Position numbers and translations under genes: made by a program. A stretch of DNA of 64,000 nt. Origin: Hygrophila difformis. Its lineage: Eukaryota; Streptophyta; Magnoliopsida; Lamiales; Acanthaceae. The stretch's first letter is position 1; each line of letters begins with the position of its first letter. The stretch is from positions 9,537,982-9,601,981 of the forward strand of contig JAOANR010000002.1 of the NCBI GenBank assembly GCA_030278955.1, given 5' to 3'. The notes below the pieces were generated by a model. The model did not search any database. It was not told the DNA's origin and was given only the letters and a program-made list of their open reading frames with translations. This document shows positions 46,291-58,973 of this stretch, one piece after another.

Positions 46291-49200
46291 ATGGACGGTT
46301 CCACTGCTGCCGCCACCGCCGCCACTGTCGTTTCATCCGCCGCTGCCGCCACCGTTGCCGCCGCCGCCTCTGTTTCCATGCCTGGGTCTGTCCAGGCGTC
46401 CGCTGTCGTTACCCTAACCGCAGCAGTGCCGTCAATGCCGAAAACACCTGCCGTCGTTCCTCCACCCGCAACGCTGCATTCGTTGCCGCTGCCGACGGCA
46501 GACCCAAACGGTTCTATCGATCAATATTTGCTTGATCCAGCGACGGCCTTTCTGCCCCTGTCGCCGGCGCCTAACTCTGGCGGGTATGTTCTGCCCAATT
46601 CTGGGCAGTTTATTTCTGGACACTCGTTTGGAACTGTTTCGTTCCAGCCCAACGCTTCGGTTGGGGCGTCTTTGCCTTTTTCTGGACAAACGGTCGGGAT
46701 TACACCCGCATGACTTAATAATAATATGAACACCGGTTTGCAACCAGGCGGTGGGCCGCTGAACACTAGTTTGCCAACTTATGTTCAGTCGGAGCCGGCC
46801 TTCGTGCCGGGCGTTGGGCCGTCAACGGGTTCCGTCCCTATGGCGTTGCCAAGGTCATTTGGAGTGGCCGAGAAGCCGTCAAAGTTTGACGGGCGTGATT
46901 TCAAGACGTGGCAGCAGAAGATGTTGTTCTATCTGACCACTCTTGGTCTGGCCGGGTTTCTAAGGAGCAGCCGGCTGTCCCTGTCTGAGATGGAGACCGA
47001 TCCTCAGAAGCTCTTCGCCAAAGAACAATGGGTTCATGGTGATTTCATGTGTAAGAACTTCATTCTGAGTGCTCTCACGGATCCTTTGTACGCTGTGTAC
47101 TCTTCTGTAAAAAGTGCAAAGGAATTGTGGATTCAGTTGGAACGGAAGTACAAAACGGAGGATGTTGGTACTAAAAAGCATGTCGTTTCCAAATATCTGG
47201 GTTTTCAGATGGTTGACGGGCGTTCAGTGGTTGAACAAGTTCAAGAATTTCAATTACTGATACATGGCGTTCACGCTGAGGGAATGCAATTGCCCGATGC
47301 GTTTAACGCTGCGGTTGTGATCGAGAGGTTGCCTCCTTCGTGGAAAGACTTCAAGAACTACTTGATGCACAAGCAAAAGGAATTGTCACTTGAAGATCTT
47401 GTTACACGGATCAGAATCGAGGAGGATAACCGCAAGGCCGTGTTAAGGAGCCATTCTGTGGAGGCTAAGGCCAACTTGACTGAAACGGCCGGTAAACGCA
47501 AGCAGCCGCCTGCTGCGGGTAAAGGCAAAGCGGTTGCCGATGGCCAAAAGAGGAAGAAGTTCTATGGGAATTGCTACAACTGTGGCAAGGTTGGGCATTT
47601 TGCGCATCAGTGCCCGAAGCCGAAGAAGAAGAAGCCTGCTAAGCCTGCCGCTAACGTGGTACAGGCTGAACCTGACGGTTGGGAAGACAACCTTTGTACA
47701 GTGGTGTCTGAAGCTTTGCATGTTGATGATGCTAAAGGTTGGTTTGTTGATACCGGGGCTTCGTGTCATGTGGCTGCCAACAGGGAGTTTTTTACTTCAT
47801 ACCGGACTGTTGAAGGCAGAAAGCTGCATATGGGAAACCAAGCATCATCTGATGTGGTTGGCGTTGGGAATGTGGTTCTGAGGCTGACTAGTGGCAAAAA
47901 CTTGACTCTGAAGGATGTGATGCATGTCCCTGATATCCGGAAGAATTTGGTTTCTGGTTCGCTGCTAGTTAGTAGTGGTTTTAAACTTGCTTTTGAGTCT
48001 GATAAGTTTATCATGACTAAGTTTGGAAAATTCCTTGGTAGAGGCTATCTCACCAATGGTCTTTTCAAGTTTAATGTATTGGCTAAACGCCAAGTTGTTG
48101 AGCAAGCTTCTGGTAATAAAATTGAAGGTTCTTCTTACTTGCTTGAGTGTTTTAATTTATGGCATTGTAGACTTAGACATGCAAATAAAAATGCTATAAA
48201 GAGATTGGTAAATTTAAATTTACTTAGAAATGGAATTCAACGATAAAAACAAATGTGAAATTTGTGTTGAAGCGAAAATGACAAAACTTCCATTTCCAAG
48301 TGTTGAAAGAAATACTAAACCTCTGGATTTAATTCATACTGATGTATGTGATTTTAGATCTTTGCAAACTCGGGGTGGTAAAAAGTATTTTATTGCTTTT
48401 ATTGATGATAGCACTCATTATTGCTATCTTTATCTGTTGAGAAGCAAAGATGAAGCTATTGAAGCTTTTAAAAACTTCAAGCTTGAGGCTGAAACTCAAT
48501 TGAATAGCCGTATTAAGGCTATTCGGAGTGATCGATGAGGAGAATACGTTGCTCCGTTTGCTGAATTGTGTGCCGAGTCCGGAATAATTCATCAAACTAC
48601 AGCTCCATATTCACCGCAGTCCAATGGTATTGCGGAACGTAAGAACCGTACGCTAAAGGATATGATGAATGCCTTATTGATCAGTTCAGGGTTACCCCAG
48701 AACTTGTGGGGGGAAGCTGTTTTAACAGCTAATTATATTTTAAATAAAATACCTCACAAAGGTAAGGAAGTAACGCCTTACGAGTTATGGAAAGGTAGAA
48801 AACCTTCTTTCAAATACCTCAAAGTGTGGGGGTGCTTGGCTAAAGTTGAGGTGCCACCTCCTAAACAAGTTACAATCGGCCCCAAAACACTTGACTGTAT
48901 CTTTATAGGGTATGCCCTTAACAGTAGCGCGTATCGTTTCCTGGTACATAAGTCAGAAATATCTGGTATAAATGAAGGAACGATATTTGAATCAAGGAAC
49001 GCTGTGTTCTTTGAAGACATATATCCTTACAAAGATAAAGTGGAACGTTCAAATAAAAGAACGTTTGATGAAGCTACGAGTTCTGATCAGCCGAAGCAAA
49101 CTGACAAGGGAAGTATTTCTCCTGAACCAGTTGAATTTCGTCGTAGCCATAGGGCCAAAGTGGCTAAAACTTTTGGTCGATATTTCGTCACTTTTATGTT

Positions 49201-50753
49201 AGATAACGAGCCAAGAACTGTGAGTGAAGCTCTGGCTCGACCAGATGTTGCGTTATGGCAAGAAGCCATAAACAGTGAGTTAGAATCCATTATGCAGAAT
49301 CGCACTTGGGTCTTACTGATCTACCGAAAGGTTGTAAACCCTTAGGATGCCGTTGGGTCCTTAAAAGAAAGTATAAAGTCGATGGATCGATCGATAAATA
49401 CAAGGCTCGCCTTGTAGTTCAGGGCTTTAGACAAAAGGAATAAGATAATTATTTTGATACTTATTCTCCGGTGTCTAGAATCACCTCCATTCGAGTGTTT
49501 CTCTCGATTGCTGCACTTTACAATCTTGAGATACATCAAATGGATGTTAAGACTGCATTCTTAAATGGTGATCTAGATGAAGAGATTTATATGAATCAAC
49601 CAGAAGGTTTTGTTGTTCAAGGACAAGAGCATAAAGTCTGCAAACTGGTTAAATCTCTGTATGGTCTGAAACAAGCGCCTAAGCAGTGGCACTTGAAGTT
49701 TGATAATGTGATGTTGTCAAACGGGTTCAAGTATAATGAATGTGATAAATGCATTTACTACAAGGGAATAACAGACAAATTTGTTATAGTTTGCTTGTAT
49801 GTAGATGACATGTTGATCATGGGCGGTGACTTGAATATGATTAATCAGACCAAGAACATGTTAAAAAGGAATTTTGACATGAAAGACATGGGTGTCGCCG
49901 ATGTCATATTAGGGATAAAAATCATAAGGCATCCCGAAGGGATTGTTCTTTCTCAATCTCATTACATTGAGAAAGTGTTAAGTTAATTCAACGCTTATGA
50001 TAGTCGTCCGGCAAAGACGCCTATGGATCCCAGTGAAAAGTTGCGAGTAAACAGGGTGAACCTGTTGCTCAAGAAGAGTATGCAAGAATCATTGGTAGTC
50101 TAATGTACTTGACTAATTGTACTCGCCCGGATCTTGCATATTCGGTTAACAAACTGAGTAGATATACTAGCAATCCAAGTCGTGAGCATTGGAAGGCTAT
50201 TATGAGAGTCTTGAGATATCTGAAATATACTCAAGAGTTGGGGTTACATTACACGAGATATCCTCCTGTTCTTGAAGGGTACTCTGATGTCGATTGGATA
50301 TCAGAGAAAAGTGATTCATTATCCACAAGTGGTTATGTATTCATGATTGCGGGAGGTGTTTTGTCTTGGAAGTCACAAAAACAAACGTGTATAGCCCGAT
50401 CCACCATGGAATCTGAATTCATAGCTTTAGATAAAGCTGGTGAAGAAGCCGAATGGCTTCGAAATTTCCTCGAGGAAATTCCATGTTGGAAGAAACCTGT
50501 GCCAACAGTAATGATACACTGTGATAGTCAAGCAGCTATTGGCAGGGCACAAAATGAGATGTATAATGGTAAGTCGAGACATATCCGTCGTCGACATCAT
50601 ACCGTTAAGCAATTGATTTCTAGTGGAGTAATTTCTCTAACTTATGTGAAGTCTGGAGATAACCTAGCGGATCCGTTAACAAAAGCTGTCAACAGAGATC
50701 AATTTTGCAAATTGCGAGAGGGAATGGGGTTAAAACCCACACCTAAAGAATGA
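46291..50753 (+). pseudogene. gag-pol: copia gag-pol polyprotein, broken
   Basis: The gag ATG at 46291 (MDGSTAAATAATV) follows the LTR by 17 bp. An Ala/Pro-rich N-terminus runs to an in-frame TGA (46711-46713). The frame resumes and holds the gag core ([19 protein letters not shown]), a zinc knuckle [14 protein letters not shown], the protease [11 protein letters not shown] and the start of integrase ([14 protein letters not shown]). A frameshift occurs near 48235; integrase continues with [21 protein letters not shown], a TGA at 48536-48538, then YSPQSNGIAERKNRTLKDMM. A frameshift near 49315 and a TAA at 49441-49443 precede RT (MDVKTAFLNGDL, YGLKQAPKQW, catalytic YVDD at 49798-49809). A TAA (49984-49986) and a frameshift near 50090 precede RNase H ([23 protein letters not shown]). 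Nonfunctional. Confidence 0.9.
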
Positions 50754-51314
50754 TTACATTGGTAACCCAACCATGAGGCGTGGAGATCCCACAAACTTGG
50801 TTCAAAGGGACAACTAAGATGTATGATTTCAAATGTGAAAACACTTTTGAAGAAGAATCTTCATCCTTTCCCTCAGAAGCATGATGAAGTGTTTGATGCC
50901 TGTCTGTGGTAGAGGTTGAGTTTAATGACTCTTAATGATTCTGGAACTGTGTGTTCATATAAGTATGACAGGATACTTGTTCGAATCACCTATATAAGTA
51001 GAAGTGTGGCCGCTTCAGTAGAGACTTATGAATCCAAAGGGGGTTTCCATGGCCTGGAATGGAACCAAACGTGAGAACAGGCAAAGAGCCTGAAAAGTTA
51101 CCGATTCTTTATTATTGATCTAGTATACGACGTGGGGGATAGTTCAAGAGTAAAATCACTACTCCGCCTGTATACTCAATAACATTGATATGGTTTAAGT
51201 TCAAAGCCAAAAACTACTTAGACCCGTGCAGTAACCTTTCTTTAAAGAAGGAGTCGGGGCATTTGCATTTGCATTGCATTCACTACTGCTGTTATTTCCA
51301 CTCATGTGGGGGAT
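50754..51314 (+). other. 3' untranslated part of the copia element
   Basis: Non-coding sequence between the pol stop and the 3' LTR, ending in the polypurine tract GTGGGGGAT. Confidence 0.7.
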
Positions 51315-52217
51315 TGTTGGAAAAAGAGGGTTTTGAGCTCCTTTTTGCGTAATGACGATATTTAATTTGATTAATTAAATAGCGTATACGAATTCTACAT
51401 TTCGCGTAGATTGTCGTAGTGTATCTATTTTCTCAAAACCATTGTCGGGTGAGTGAGAAATAAGTGGTCGAAGTGGGTCATTGAGTACGGCTAGCGTTTG
51501 TTTGAATGGTTGTTAAAAAGTGGTTAAATGTGGCGCGTCCCACATTGCTTAAACAGTGGGAGTTGAATTAGTTTATATTATTCTGCGTGTTAGAATCAGT
51601 TAAACTAATGCAGGTTGGTCAAGTGCGGGGGAAGCCCACATGCGCGCGCCCGTCCCGTCCCGTCCCGAGCCGAACCGAGCCGCGCCGCGCCGTCGCCGTC
51701 GCCCGCGCCCGTGCCCGTGGACTTGGACTTGGATCTTGGTAATTGGGCTTTGGGCCTATCTAATTTTTTAGACAAAGTTTATTTGTCGGGCCCATGCCAA
51801 GCCCAGTCGTTGAAGCCCACTTTGATTTCAACAGTTGTTGAAAACCATTTGAATTCAGCTGTTGAAAACCGTTTGAATTCCAGCTGAAACCGCCCCATCA
51901 ATACTCGTCGGCGGTTTCGTCTCCTCCAACGCCTATAAATGGCAGCAGCGTCGGGCTTAGGGAACATACACATCTTCTCCACACCTTTCTGCATAATCTT
52001 CCCACATATCATCTTCTCCCGACTCCCTCAGTTCTTTGCCTTGTTCGCCGGTCGTCGACGTTTGCGGTGCTGGTACGTCGAGACGTTCGTCGCTTTACCT
52101 TTGGGGACGTTCTGCCACTGCCGGAGCACTACCGGGGCATAAACGTCTTGCGGGAAGAGTTCCAAACTCGACTCGACGTTTCTGTATTGCTGAATCAAAA
52201 CCGTCCATTTTCTTACA
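51315..52217 (+). repeat. 3' LTR of the copia element
   Basis: 903 bp, same ends as the 5' LTR. TATA box CTATAAAT at 51933-51940. It is 29 bp longer, mainly in the GC-rich repeat stretch at 51640-51715. Confidence 0.93.
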
Positions 52218-52448
52218 AGTTAAACAGTGAATAGTGCCAAAAAACCATCCGTAACAAATATACTGAGACGAAGGTAGTACTGAATTGCACAGTGCACAAC
52301 CCAATTATTCATAAATAAACTTGTACTAGTGTACTCTTTTGTACGTGAATGCGCTTTGCATCGGATCGGATCGGAGTTTATTTATTTATTTATTTTTCTG
52401 ATTTATTATTATTATTATTATCCCAAATTCATTTTGTAATAATAATAT

Positions 52449-53122
52449 GGAAAAAAGACCAAATACATCCGTTTTCTTTTCAAAAAAGCCAAATCAGTCC
52501 TTTTTTAATTTTATTGCCGATTTAGTCTGCTACCTATGCTAATTATATCCATTTTAGTCCAAAAATCACTAATCCTTCCTAGGACGCTGACTTGACATTG
52601 ATTTATTTCGGTTCTTTTCATTCTTAAAGGCGATTCAAGATTAAACACAATGAGACAAAAGGCATGTGACTGTCCTTTTCATTCTTCGGCCCTCAGTTTT
52701 GAGCCAAATGTCCTCATTATCGCTTCTTTGTTGCCGGAATTTGAATATGCGCCGCGGGATTAGGGTTCGAATTGGGGGTGCTGCGATTGGGAGGTGATTG
52801 AAATGAAGGGCTTCGAATTGAGGTGATTGAAAAGAAGGGCTTCGAATTGGGGTGCTGCAATATGGGAGGTGATTGAAATTAGAGTCGGGTCGGGTTGCAC
52901 ACTTATTTGGCAAACACGTCGGAGTGACAACAATTCAAAACAGATCCAGCGTGTATGGTTTAGAATAAATCATGGACACATCAGCATCCTAGGAAGGATT
53001 AGTAATTTTTGGATAAAAGTGGATATAATTAGCATAGGTAGCGGACTAAATCGGCAATAAAATTAAAAAAGGATCGATTTGACTTTTCTGAAAAGAAAAC
53101 GGATGTATTTGGTCTTTTTTCC
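52449..53122. mobile_element. Mutator-like MITE with ~140 bp inverted repeats
   Basis: It begins GGAAAAAAGACCAAATACAT and ends with the inverse complement; the two arms (52449-52595 and 52980-53122) pair over about 140 bp, including CTAATCCTTCCTAGGA at the inner ends. The flanks carry ataataatat at 52439-52448 and 53123-53132, consistent with a 9-10 bp Mutator-type duplication. The ~390 bp interior is more GC-rich and has repeated GGGCTTCGAATTG segments (52806-52860), which may be captured sequence. No transposase. Confidence 0.85.
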
Positions 53123-53132
53123 ATAATAATAT

Positions 53133-54960
53133 AGTAGCAGTAATGTTAGTTGTATTGATACCATTGTCAAATCTACCATCCATCATTTAAAAAAAATTAT
53201 AGCTAATTAGTTTTGATATTTAATTTTGTTAGTGATTGAATTTTGAATTTAGCAAACAAAATTTTCTGTCGTTAAAATGAAAAAGTCTTCTACTTTTTTC
53301 AGTCGTTATTAACAATATAAGAATCAGTATTATATTGTTACAATTTCCAGCTTTCCCTTTATCTGTATTTCATTAAAATATTATATTATATTTTAGTTTC
53401 TCCCTTTTCTTTAAATTTAGCTATTTAATTACTATAATACAACTATGAAATAAATGGACAAAAGAAATTGTAGTTGTTTATATTTATGCATACTATTTTC
53501 ATATACATTTTTTTTTGGTACTCAGAATATGCATATTAGTTAGTTTATGCTTGAGGAAAGAGAAATAATATAAATAAATAAAACAATTGATTAATTAATG
53601 ACAATTATCACCGACAAGGGGAATATAGTAAATTTGGAAGTGTGGTATTCACCTCATTCAGAGGCAGCTTCCTGAAACTGTCCATGTGGGGAAGATGCAA
53701 TTAATTTCACCTAAAATGAAAACAGAAGACATGCATGAACTTCCATTAAAGCAAGAATATTTGGTCTTATTATTACCACTTACCAGTCCAAAGACAAAAT
53801 CTAACAAGGTACCCACTACTCAATGCATAAATGACAATAATAGTAACAATTGTAATAAAGTACGTATATCTACATTTCTCACCTTTGGATTTTCTGCAAT
53901 TTATAGAGGGTAGAATAAAGCTACTTCTTTTTTTTTTTTCTTCTATATATACAGGAAAAATGTATTAAATAAATCATACTCAAATTATGTTTTTAAAGCC
54001 CAAGAAATTCCTTTGTTTACCTATACAAATATATTTCATTGAGGTTTAAATTTTGTTTAAACTACTAATTAATGCTGTGACAATTATTCCGAGGGATGTT
54101 GAAAGTTCTAATTTATTACTACATTTTATACAGATAAGTTTATGTATATATAATAAATAATGGAACCATTACGTTAACGTAATGAGCTATAAATTCATTG
54201 ACAAACAACACAAATATTAAATATTCGTTCTTCTTCTTCTTTTTTTTTTTTTGGCCTCCTTATTGTCTATTTTAATTTTTTTTTTTAAATAAAAAATAAA
54301 AATAAACATCATCTCAACGAAGCCTAATAAATTTGGGAGATGGAAAAATAAGGTGTACCAAGAAGGTGGGCGAAGTGGGCCTAAAATGGGCTCAATCTGG
54401 AATAAATGGCCTGCAGAGAGTAATAAACACAATGAGGCCCACTATTTGATCGGAGGGGCCCATTCTCAAGCTAATCTTACAAGACGTGGATGAATTCAGG
54501 CCTCGTCACTCATCACTTATTTATGGACACATTCAACCTTTCATAACAGAATGATTTGATTTGTGATTTGATTGTGATGTGATTTTAGCCCTCCCATAGA
54601 TTTACGTCACACTCTTGTCTTGTGTCTTCTTCAGTACTCCCTTTTGTTTTCATGAGAAGATCCACTATTGGAATGTTTGGCATCAAGTAATAATTGTCAT
54701 TCTTACAAGCAAATCGTATCCTCATCATTAACTTATTGACATTAATGGTTGATTAGCATGATTTGGACCTTCAAGTTGGAGATCTAGTGGGATATTTCAA
54801 AATGGTTCCTGTACTTGAACCATATTCTCCAGTATATTATACTGGATTGAGTTACAACCGTTAGATTAAAAGTTATAGCAGTTATAGGGTAAAGATTATG
54901 TGAAGGTAAAAATATAATTGCGACATTTATTATTTTATTTTGTATTAGTTTTAAATTTGT
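53133..54960. other. Intergenic AT-rich sequence
   Basis: No supported gene. A 75-residue frame at 53686-53913 shows no recognisable domain. A TTCTTCTTC/poly-T stretch lies at 54228-54253. Confidence 0.4.
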
Positions 54961-55111
54961 TTGCACGCAATCGTTCTGCTTTTTCAGAATGAACAATGAT
55001 GAAACTTCCGCTAATCATCACCGGAGACGGAACACGATTGGAGGAGGAGAAGGCAATTCGACAAAATATCCAAAGACAATTACGCTTAATAAGAGAATTA
55101 TCTCTATATCT
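54961..55111 (+). other. Possible host exon fragment left of the composite element
   Basis: A polypyrimidine tract ending CTGCTTTTTCAG at 54986 looks like a splice acceptor. After it, a frame from 54997 reads MMKLPLIITGDGTRLEEEKA and then a charged helical stretch, reaching the element boundary at 55111. The sequence after the element (59119 on) could continue the transcript; 59165-59272 is open in two frames and ends before GTAAGT. I recognise no family and the evidence is thin. Confidence 0.25.
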
Positions 55112-55395
55112 TGTTAGAAACAAGATGGACCTAGGGCTTCAACCTAAAACCAATTGGTAGTAGGTAGAGTGGCCCATTCCATATGAACAGGGGGATTACC
55201 CAACATATAACCGATGTGGGACTTTAACACCCCTCCTCGAGATGAATATCATCTCGGAAACCACATTGAGATAATATCCATCTCGGAAACAACGAGATAC
55301 CCAAACGAGTACCCATGGCTCTGATACCATGTTAGAAACAAGATGGACCTAGGGCTTCAACCTAAAACCAATTGGTGATAGGTAGAGAGGCCCAA
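55112..55395 (-). mobile_element. TRIM element, 5' LTR truncated
   Basis: The 3' LTR (55112-55229) starts TGTTAGAAACAAGATGG and ends GACTTTAACA. A polypurine tract GAGGAGGGG (minus) abuts it. The interior has only ~87 bp and no coding. The PBS complement GGCTCTGATACCA (55317-55329) is followed by a second copy of the LTR start (55330-55395), which breaks off at GGCCCAAG where copia RT sequence begins. Tiny LTRs, iMet PBS and PPT without genes define a TRIM. Confidence 0.82.
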
Positions 55396-58300
55396 GAAAT
55401 ATCGAAGGCAACCCAAGCTCTTCATCTCAAAGTGCTGATGAAGATACTGCTGAAGATCAGAAATGCCCGAGGAATCATCACCCGTAATGATCATATCATC
55501 AACATATAATAGCAGAATAATAATTCCAGAAGAGAAACGACGGACAAAGATAGCAGTGTCATGACTGCTACAAGTGAAACCATAAGCTAATAAAGCAGAG
55601 CTGAACTTCTCATATGAAACTCGGGAGCTTGTTTCAAACCATTTAGTGCCCGGCGGAGCTTGCGCACCTTGCCAGATGAAGCAAAACCTGGAGGAGGAGT
55701 CATATAAACATCTTCAGATAAATCCCCATGCAAGAATGCATTCTTCACATCTAACTGCTGAAGAGACCAGCGACGAGCAGCGGCAAGGGCAAGTAAACAC
55801 CGAACAGAGGTAAGACGAGCAACGGGTGCAAAAGTCTCCTCATAGTCAATACCATACTCCTGAGTATAACCTTTTGCAACCAAACGAGCCTTATAACGCT
55901 CAATGGATCCATCAGAATGAGTCTTGATCTTATAGACCCATCTGCAACCAATAGCTTTCTTACCAGGGGGTAAGTCCACCAAATCCCACGTGTGTGTTTT
56001 ATCCAAAGCCTGCAACTCCTCTAACATAGCTTGCTGCCACAAGGGATCAGTCTGGGCCTCACGAAAGGAACTAGGCTCATGGTGAGATAAAATAGCAGTA
56101 TAACAATGATAATCACGAAGATGAGTAGGGGGACAACTTACACGAGTGGATCGACGGGGAGCGACATGAGGAGTAGGAAGCGGAGCAGGCTCAAGAGACA
56201 CAGGCTCAGGCTCAGGAGACACGGGCGGGTCTTCTGCATGAGGAGGTGGCAAGACAGGCGGATCATCTGCAAGAGGAGAATGTATAGTAGGAGGATCTGG
56301 GAATAGAGATGGAGAATGGGGAGTCACAGAGATAGAAGAGGTAACATGAAACTGGGACAGGGAAGAGAACATGGTGGTCTCCCAGAATGTAACATGACGA
56401 GAAATACGAAGACGGCGAGAAATAGGATCCCAACACCGGTAACCCTTATGCTCTACCCCATAACCCAAGAAACAACACAGACGAGCACGAGGTTCTAATT
56501 TATTGCGCTCATGAGGAGGAAGAAGAACAAAACAGACACAACCAAATGGACGAAGCTGAGTATAATCAGGAGACTGGCCATGTAGGAGTTCGTAAGGACT
56601 GACGCGATGAAGGACGGATGATGGAAGACGGTTGATGGTATAAACAGCAGTGAGGGCAGCCTCCCCCCAAAAACGATCAGGGCAAGCAGCAGATAAAAGT
56701 AGAGCACGAACAGTATCTAGAATATGATGATGTTTGCGTTCTGCCCTACCATTTTGTTGAGATGTATAGGGACAGGAACGTTGAACAACAGTACCCTGTT
56801 CAGAAAGAAAACGAAGAAGGGAGGAATCACAATATTCAAGGGCATTATCAGTCCATAAAGTGCAAATAGGGCAAGAAAACTGGGTACGAATCATGGTGGC
56901 AAATTGAGTATACACAGTAGGTAGCTCAGAACGACTTTTTAAGAAATAAATCCACGTAAAACGAGAAAAATCATTAATAAAAATAATAAAATAGCGACAA
57001 CCACTCGTAGATGCAACAGGAGATGGACCCCAAATATCAGAGTGCACTAAATCAAAATATTTGTCAGCAGTACATGGATTTTGGGAAAAAGAAAGAGCAG
57101 GTTGTTTTCCAAGTTTACAATGCAAGCATTGGGAAGATTCAAAATGACCTGAACCTAAAAAACCTTGACTATGCAAAAACTGAACTTTATTTGAAGAGGC
57201 ATGACCAAGACGAAGATGCCACTTGAGACTGGTGGGCAGGGAGGTAGTGACGGCAGAGATATGGCGAGAAGGAGATGGGTGGAGAAACTCAAGTTCAAAT
57301 AATCGGCCCATCTTGCGTCCCTTCCCAAGAAGTTGACCCGTCTGAGAATCCTGAACCTGCGCACCAGAAGGGGAAAACAAGACAGTAAGACCACTATCAA
57401 CAAGTTGTCCAACAGAAACAAGGTTTAAAGCCAACTCAGGTATACAGTAAGTATAAGGAAGATGAATAGAAGAGGATGATATAGTGCCAGTGTGGGTGAC
57501 CGTCATATGGGTACCATTGGCAGTGTGAATAGGAGGCAATGAGGAAACAACAGAGGAAGATGACAAAATACTAGAATCAGATGTCATATGATTGCAACAT
57601 CCAGAGTGAAGGTACCAGTCAGAGTTACCTGAACGGGCAGATAAGGCAGAATTAGAGCTCAAAACCTGTTTCATAAGGGCTTCAATATCCTGGGCAGTGG
57701 GAGGTGAGGGAAGTGACTGGGGAGTGATAGCAGCAGCAGCAATATCAGAAGGAGTCCCAGGAGGCCTAAAACCACGAGGTCGTCTGGAAGGACAATGTGT
57801 AGAAATATGCCCCAAACGATGACAAATATGACACTCCACCTTAGGGCATATGGACCACGAGTGCTCAGTGCTCTTGCACTTACGACAGTACTGGCGAGTC
57901 TGGGAAGTCTGAGAAGCCGACAACAAAGAACGATGTGAAACTGCCAGAGCAGTCTCAACTGGTGAGATTTGACCCAATTTCAATCGGGTCTTCTCAAATA
58001 TGATCTCCTGAATAGTGGCATCAAGTGTAGGTAATGGATGCCAATGTAAAAGAGCAGATCTGACAGATTCATACTCAGGACGAAGAGCCATCAGAATCTG
58101 AATGAGATCAAGGTGATCCTGACTAATGTTTGCCTGACGCAAACGACGACGAATGGGTTGAACCTGCGCGAGGAAATCATTAACTGACTGCCCAGGTTCC
58201 TGTCGCAAATAATGTAAGGTACTCCAAAGCTGATAGTAGTGAGCAAGACCAGTCGTCTGAAAACGGGCAGAAAGAAAATCCCAGGCTTCCTTAGCAGTGT

Positions 58301-58583
58301 CAAAATCTGCAAGCTGGACTTGAATTGAAGGGACAGATGTATTACGCAGCCATGTAAGAATTTGATGATTCTTACTATCCCAATCTTCCAACTTTGCACC
58401 ATAAGCAGTGTCAGCATCATCATCATCATCATCGGATGGAGGATCCGGTGGACCAATATCCCCAGTAACAATCCTCCACAAATTTCCGACCAATCAAAAA
58501 CTTTTCATAGACTGTTTCCAAAGGTCATAATTATCAACAGAGAGAATAACTCCAATAGGCATATGAACATCCATTTTCTCCAT
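55396..58583 (-). pseudogene. gag-pol: copia gag-pol, 3' truncated and frame-broken
   Basis: It starts at ATG 58583 (MEKMDVHMPIGVILSVDNYD). A frame break with a stop occurs near 58475-58496; the main frame then runs to 55587 without interruption. It contains the gag core (FDTAKEAWDFLSARFQTTGL, WSTLHYLRQEPGQSVNDFLAQ), a zinc knuckle CHICHRLGHISTHC, the protease region DWYLHSGCCNHMTSD (with His-Ser-Gly in place of the usual Asp-Ser/Thr-Gly), integrase (WHLRLGHASSNKV, VHSDIWGPSPV, SQQNGRAERKHHHILD) and RT (WVYKIKTHSDGSIERYKARL, LQQLDVKNAFLHGDL). A second frameshift near 55620 leads to the RT catalytic YVDD (55495-55506). The sequence stops at the TRIM junction before RNase H. Confidence 0.87.
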
Positions 58584-58973
58584 AGTAAAAGAGAAAACAA
58601 GAACACAAAATATGCAAAATATGGGTGCAATAATCGGACAACAGAAAACACACTGGATGAAAAACGGACCACACCACGACGACGGAAATGGTGGAAGACC
58701 TCTACTGCCGGAAAACGACGCCGGAATAACGCCGGACGTGCCCACACTCGCCGAAAACAGGAAACGGCCGGTGAAACTTCCAGACGCGCGTGAAGCCTCC
58801 ACGCGCCGCCGTTCGCTGTGAAATTTGGTGGCCGGAGTCAACTCAACACGAGGAAGAAGATGGTATGGGCGTTGACGACTGGATCCTACCGGAAAACGGC
58901 GAACAGTGGCGACGGCGCCGTTTTGGGTTTTGGAAAGGTTTTGGGATTTTTTTTATCTTTGGCTTTGATACTA

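Larger units (their letters stand above)
45400..52217 (+). mobile_element. Ty1/copia retrotransposon, complete but coding-defective
   Basis: 5' LTR 45400-46273, 3' LTR 51315-52217, and a 5 bp target duplication agtta (45395-45399 and 52218-52222). A purine tract, GTGGGGGAT, precedes the 3' LTR. Domain order gag, protease, integrase, RT, RNase H is that of Ty1/copia. By eye the LTRs differ at about 13 positions plus indels (about 1.5%), the main indel being extra CCGAACCGAG-type repeats in the 3' LTR. The polyprotein has several stops and frameshifts. No recognisable initiator-Met PBS follows the 5' LTR. Confidence 0.93.
45195..52274. repeat. Stowaway MITE split by a copia element
   Basis: The left half starts CTTCCTCTGTCTCACTATTT after TA (45193-45194); the right half ends ATACTGAGACGAAGG before TA (52275-52276). 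Excluding the copia element and one target copy, 205 + 52 = 257 bp remain, the same size as the related MITE at 16390-16646. Confidence 0.85.

Noticed and set aside
46432..46766. Minus-strand ORFs in the copia gag region
   Set aside because: Antisense to the Ala/Pro-rich gag N-terminus; no independent support.
55230..55330. TRIM considered to be Cassandra (5S rRNA promoter in LTR)
   Set aside because: No 5S A-box/C-box promoter sequence seen in the LTR.
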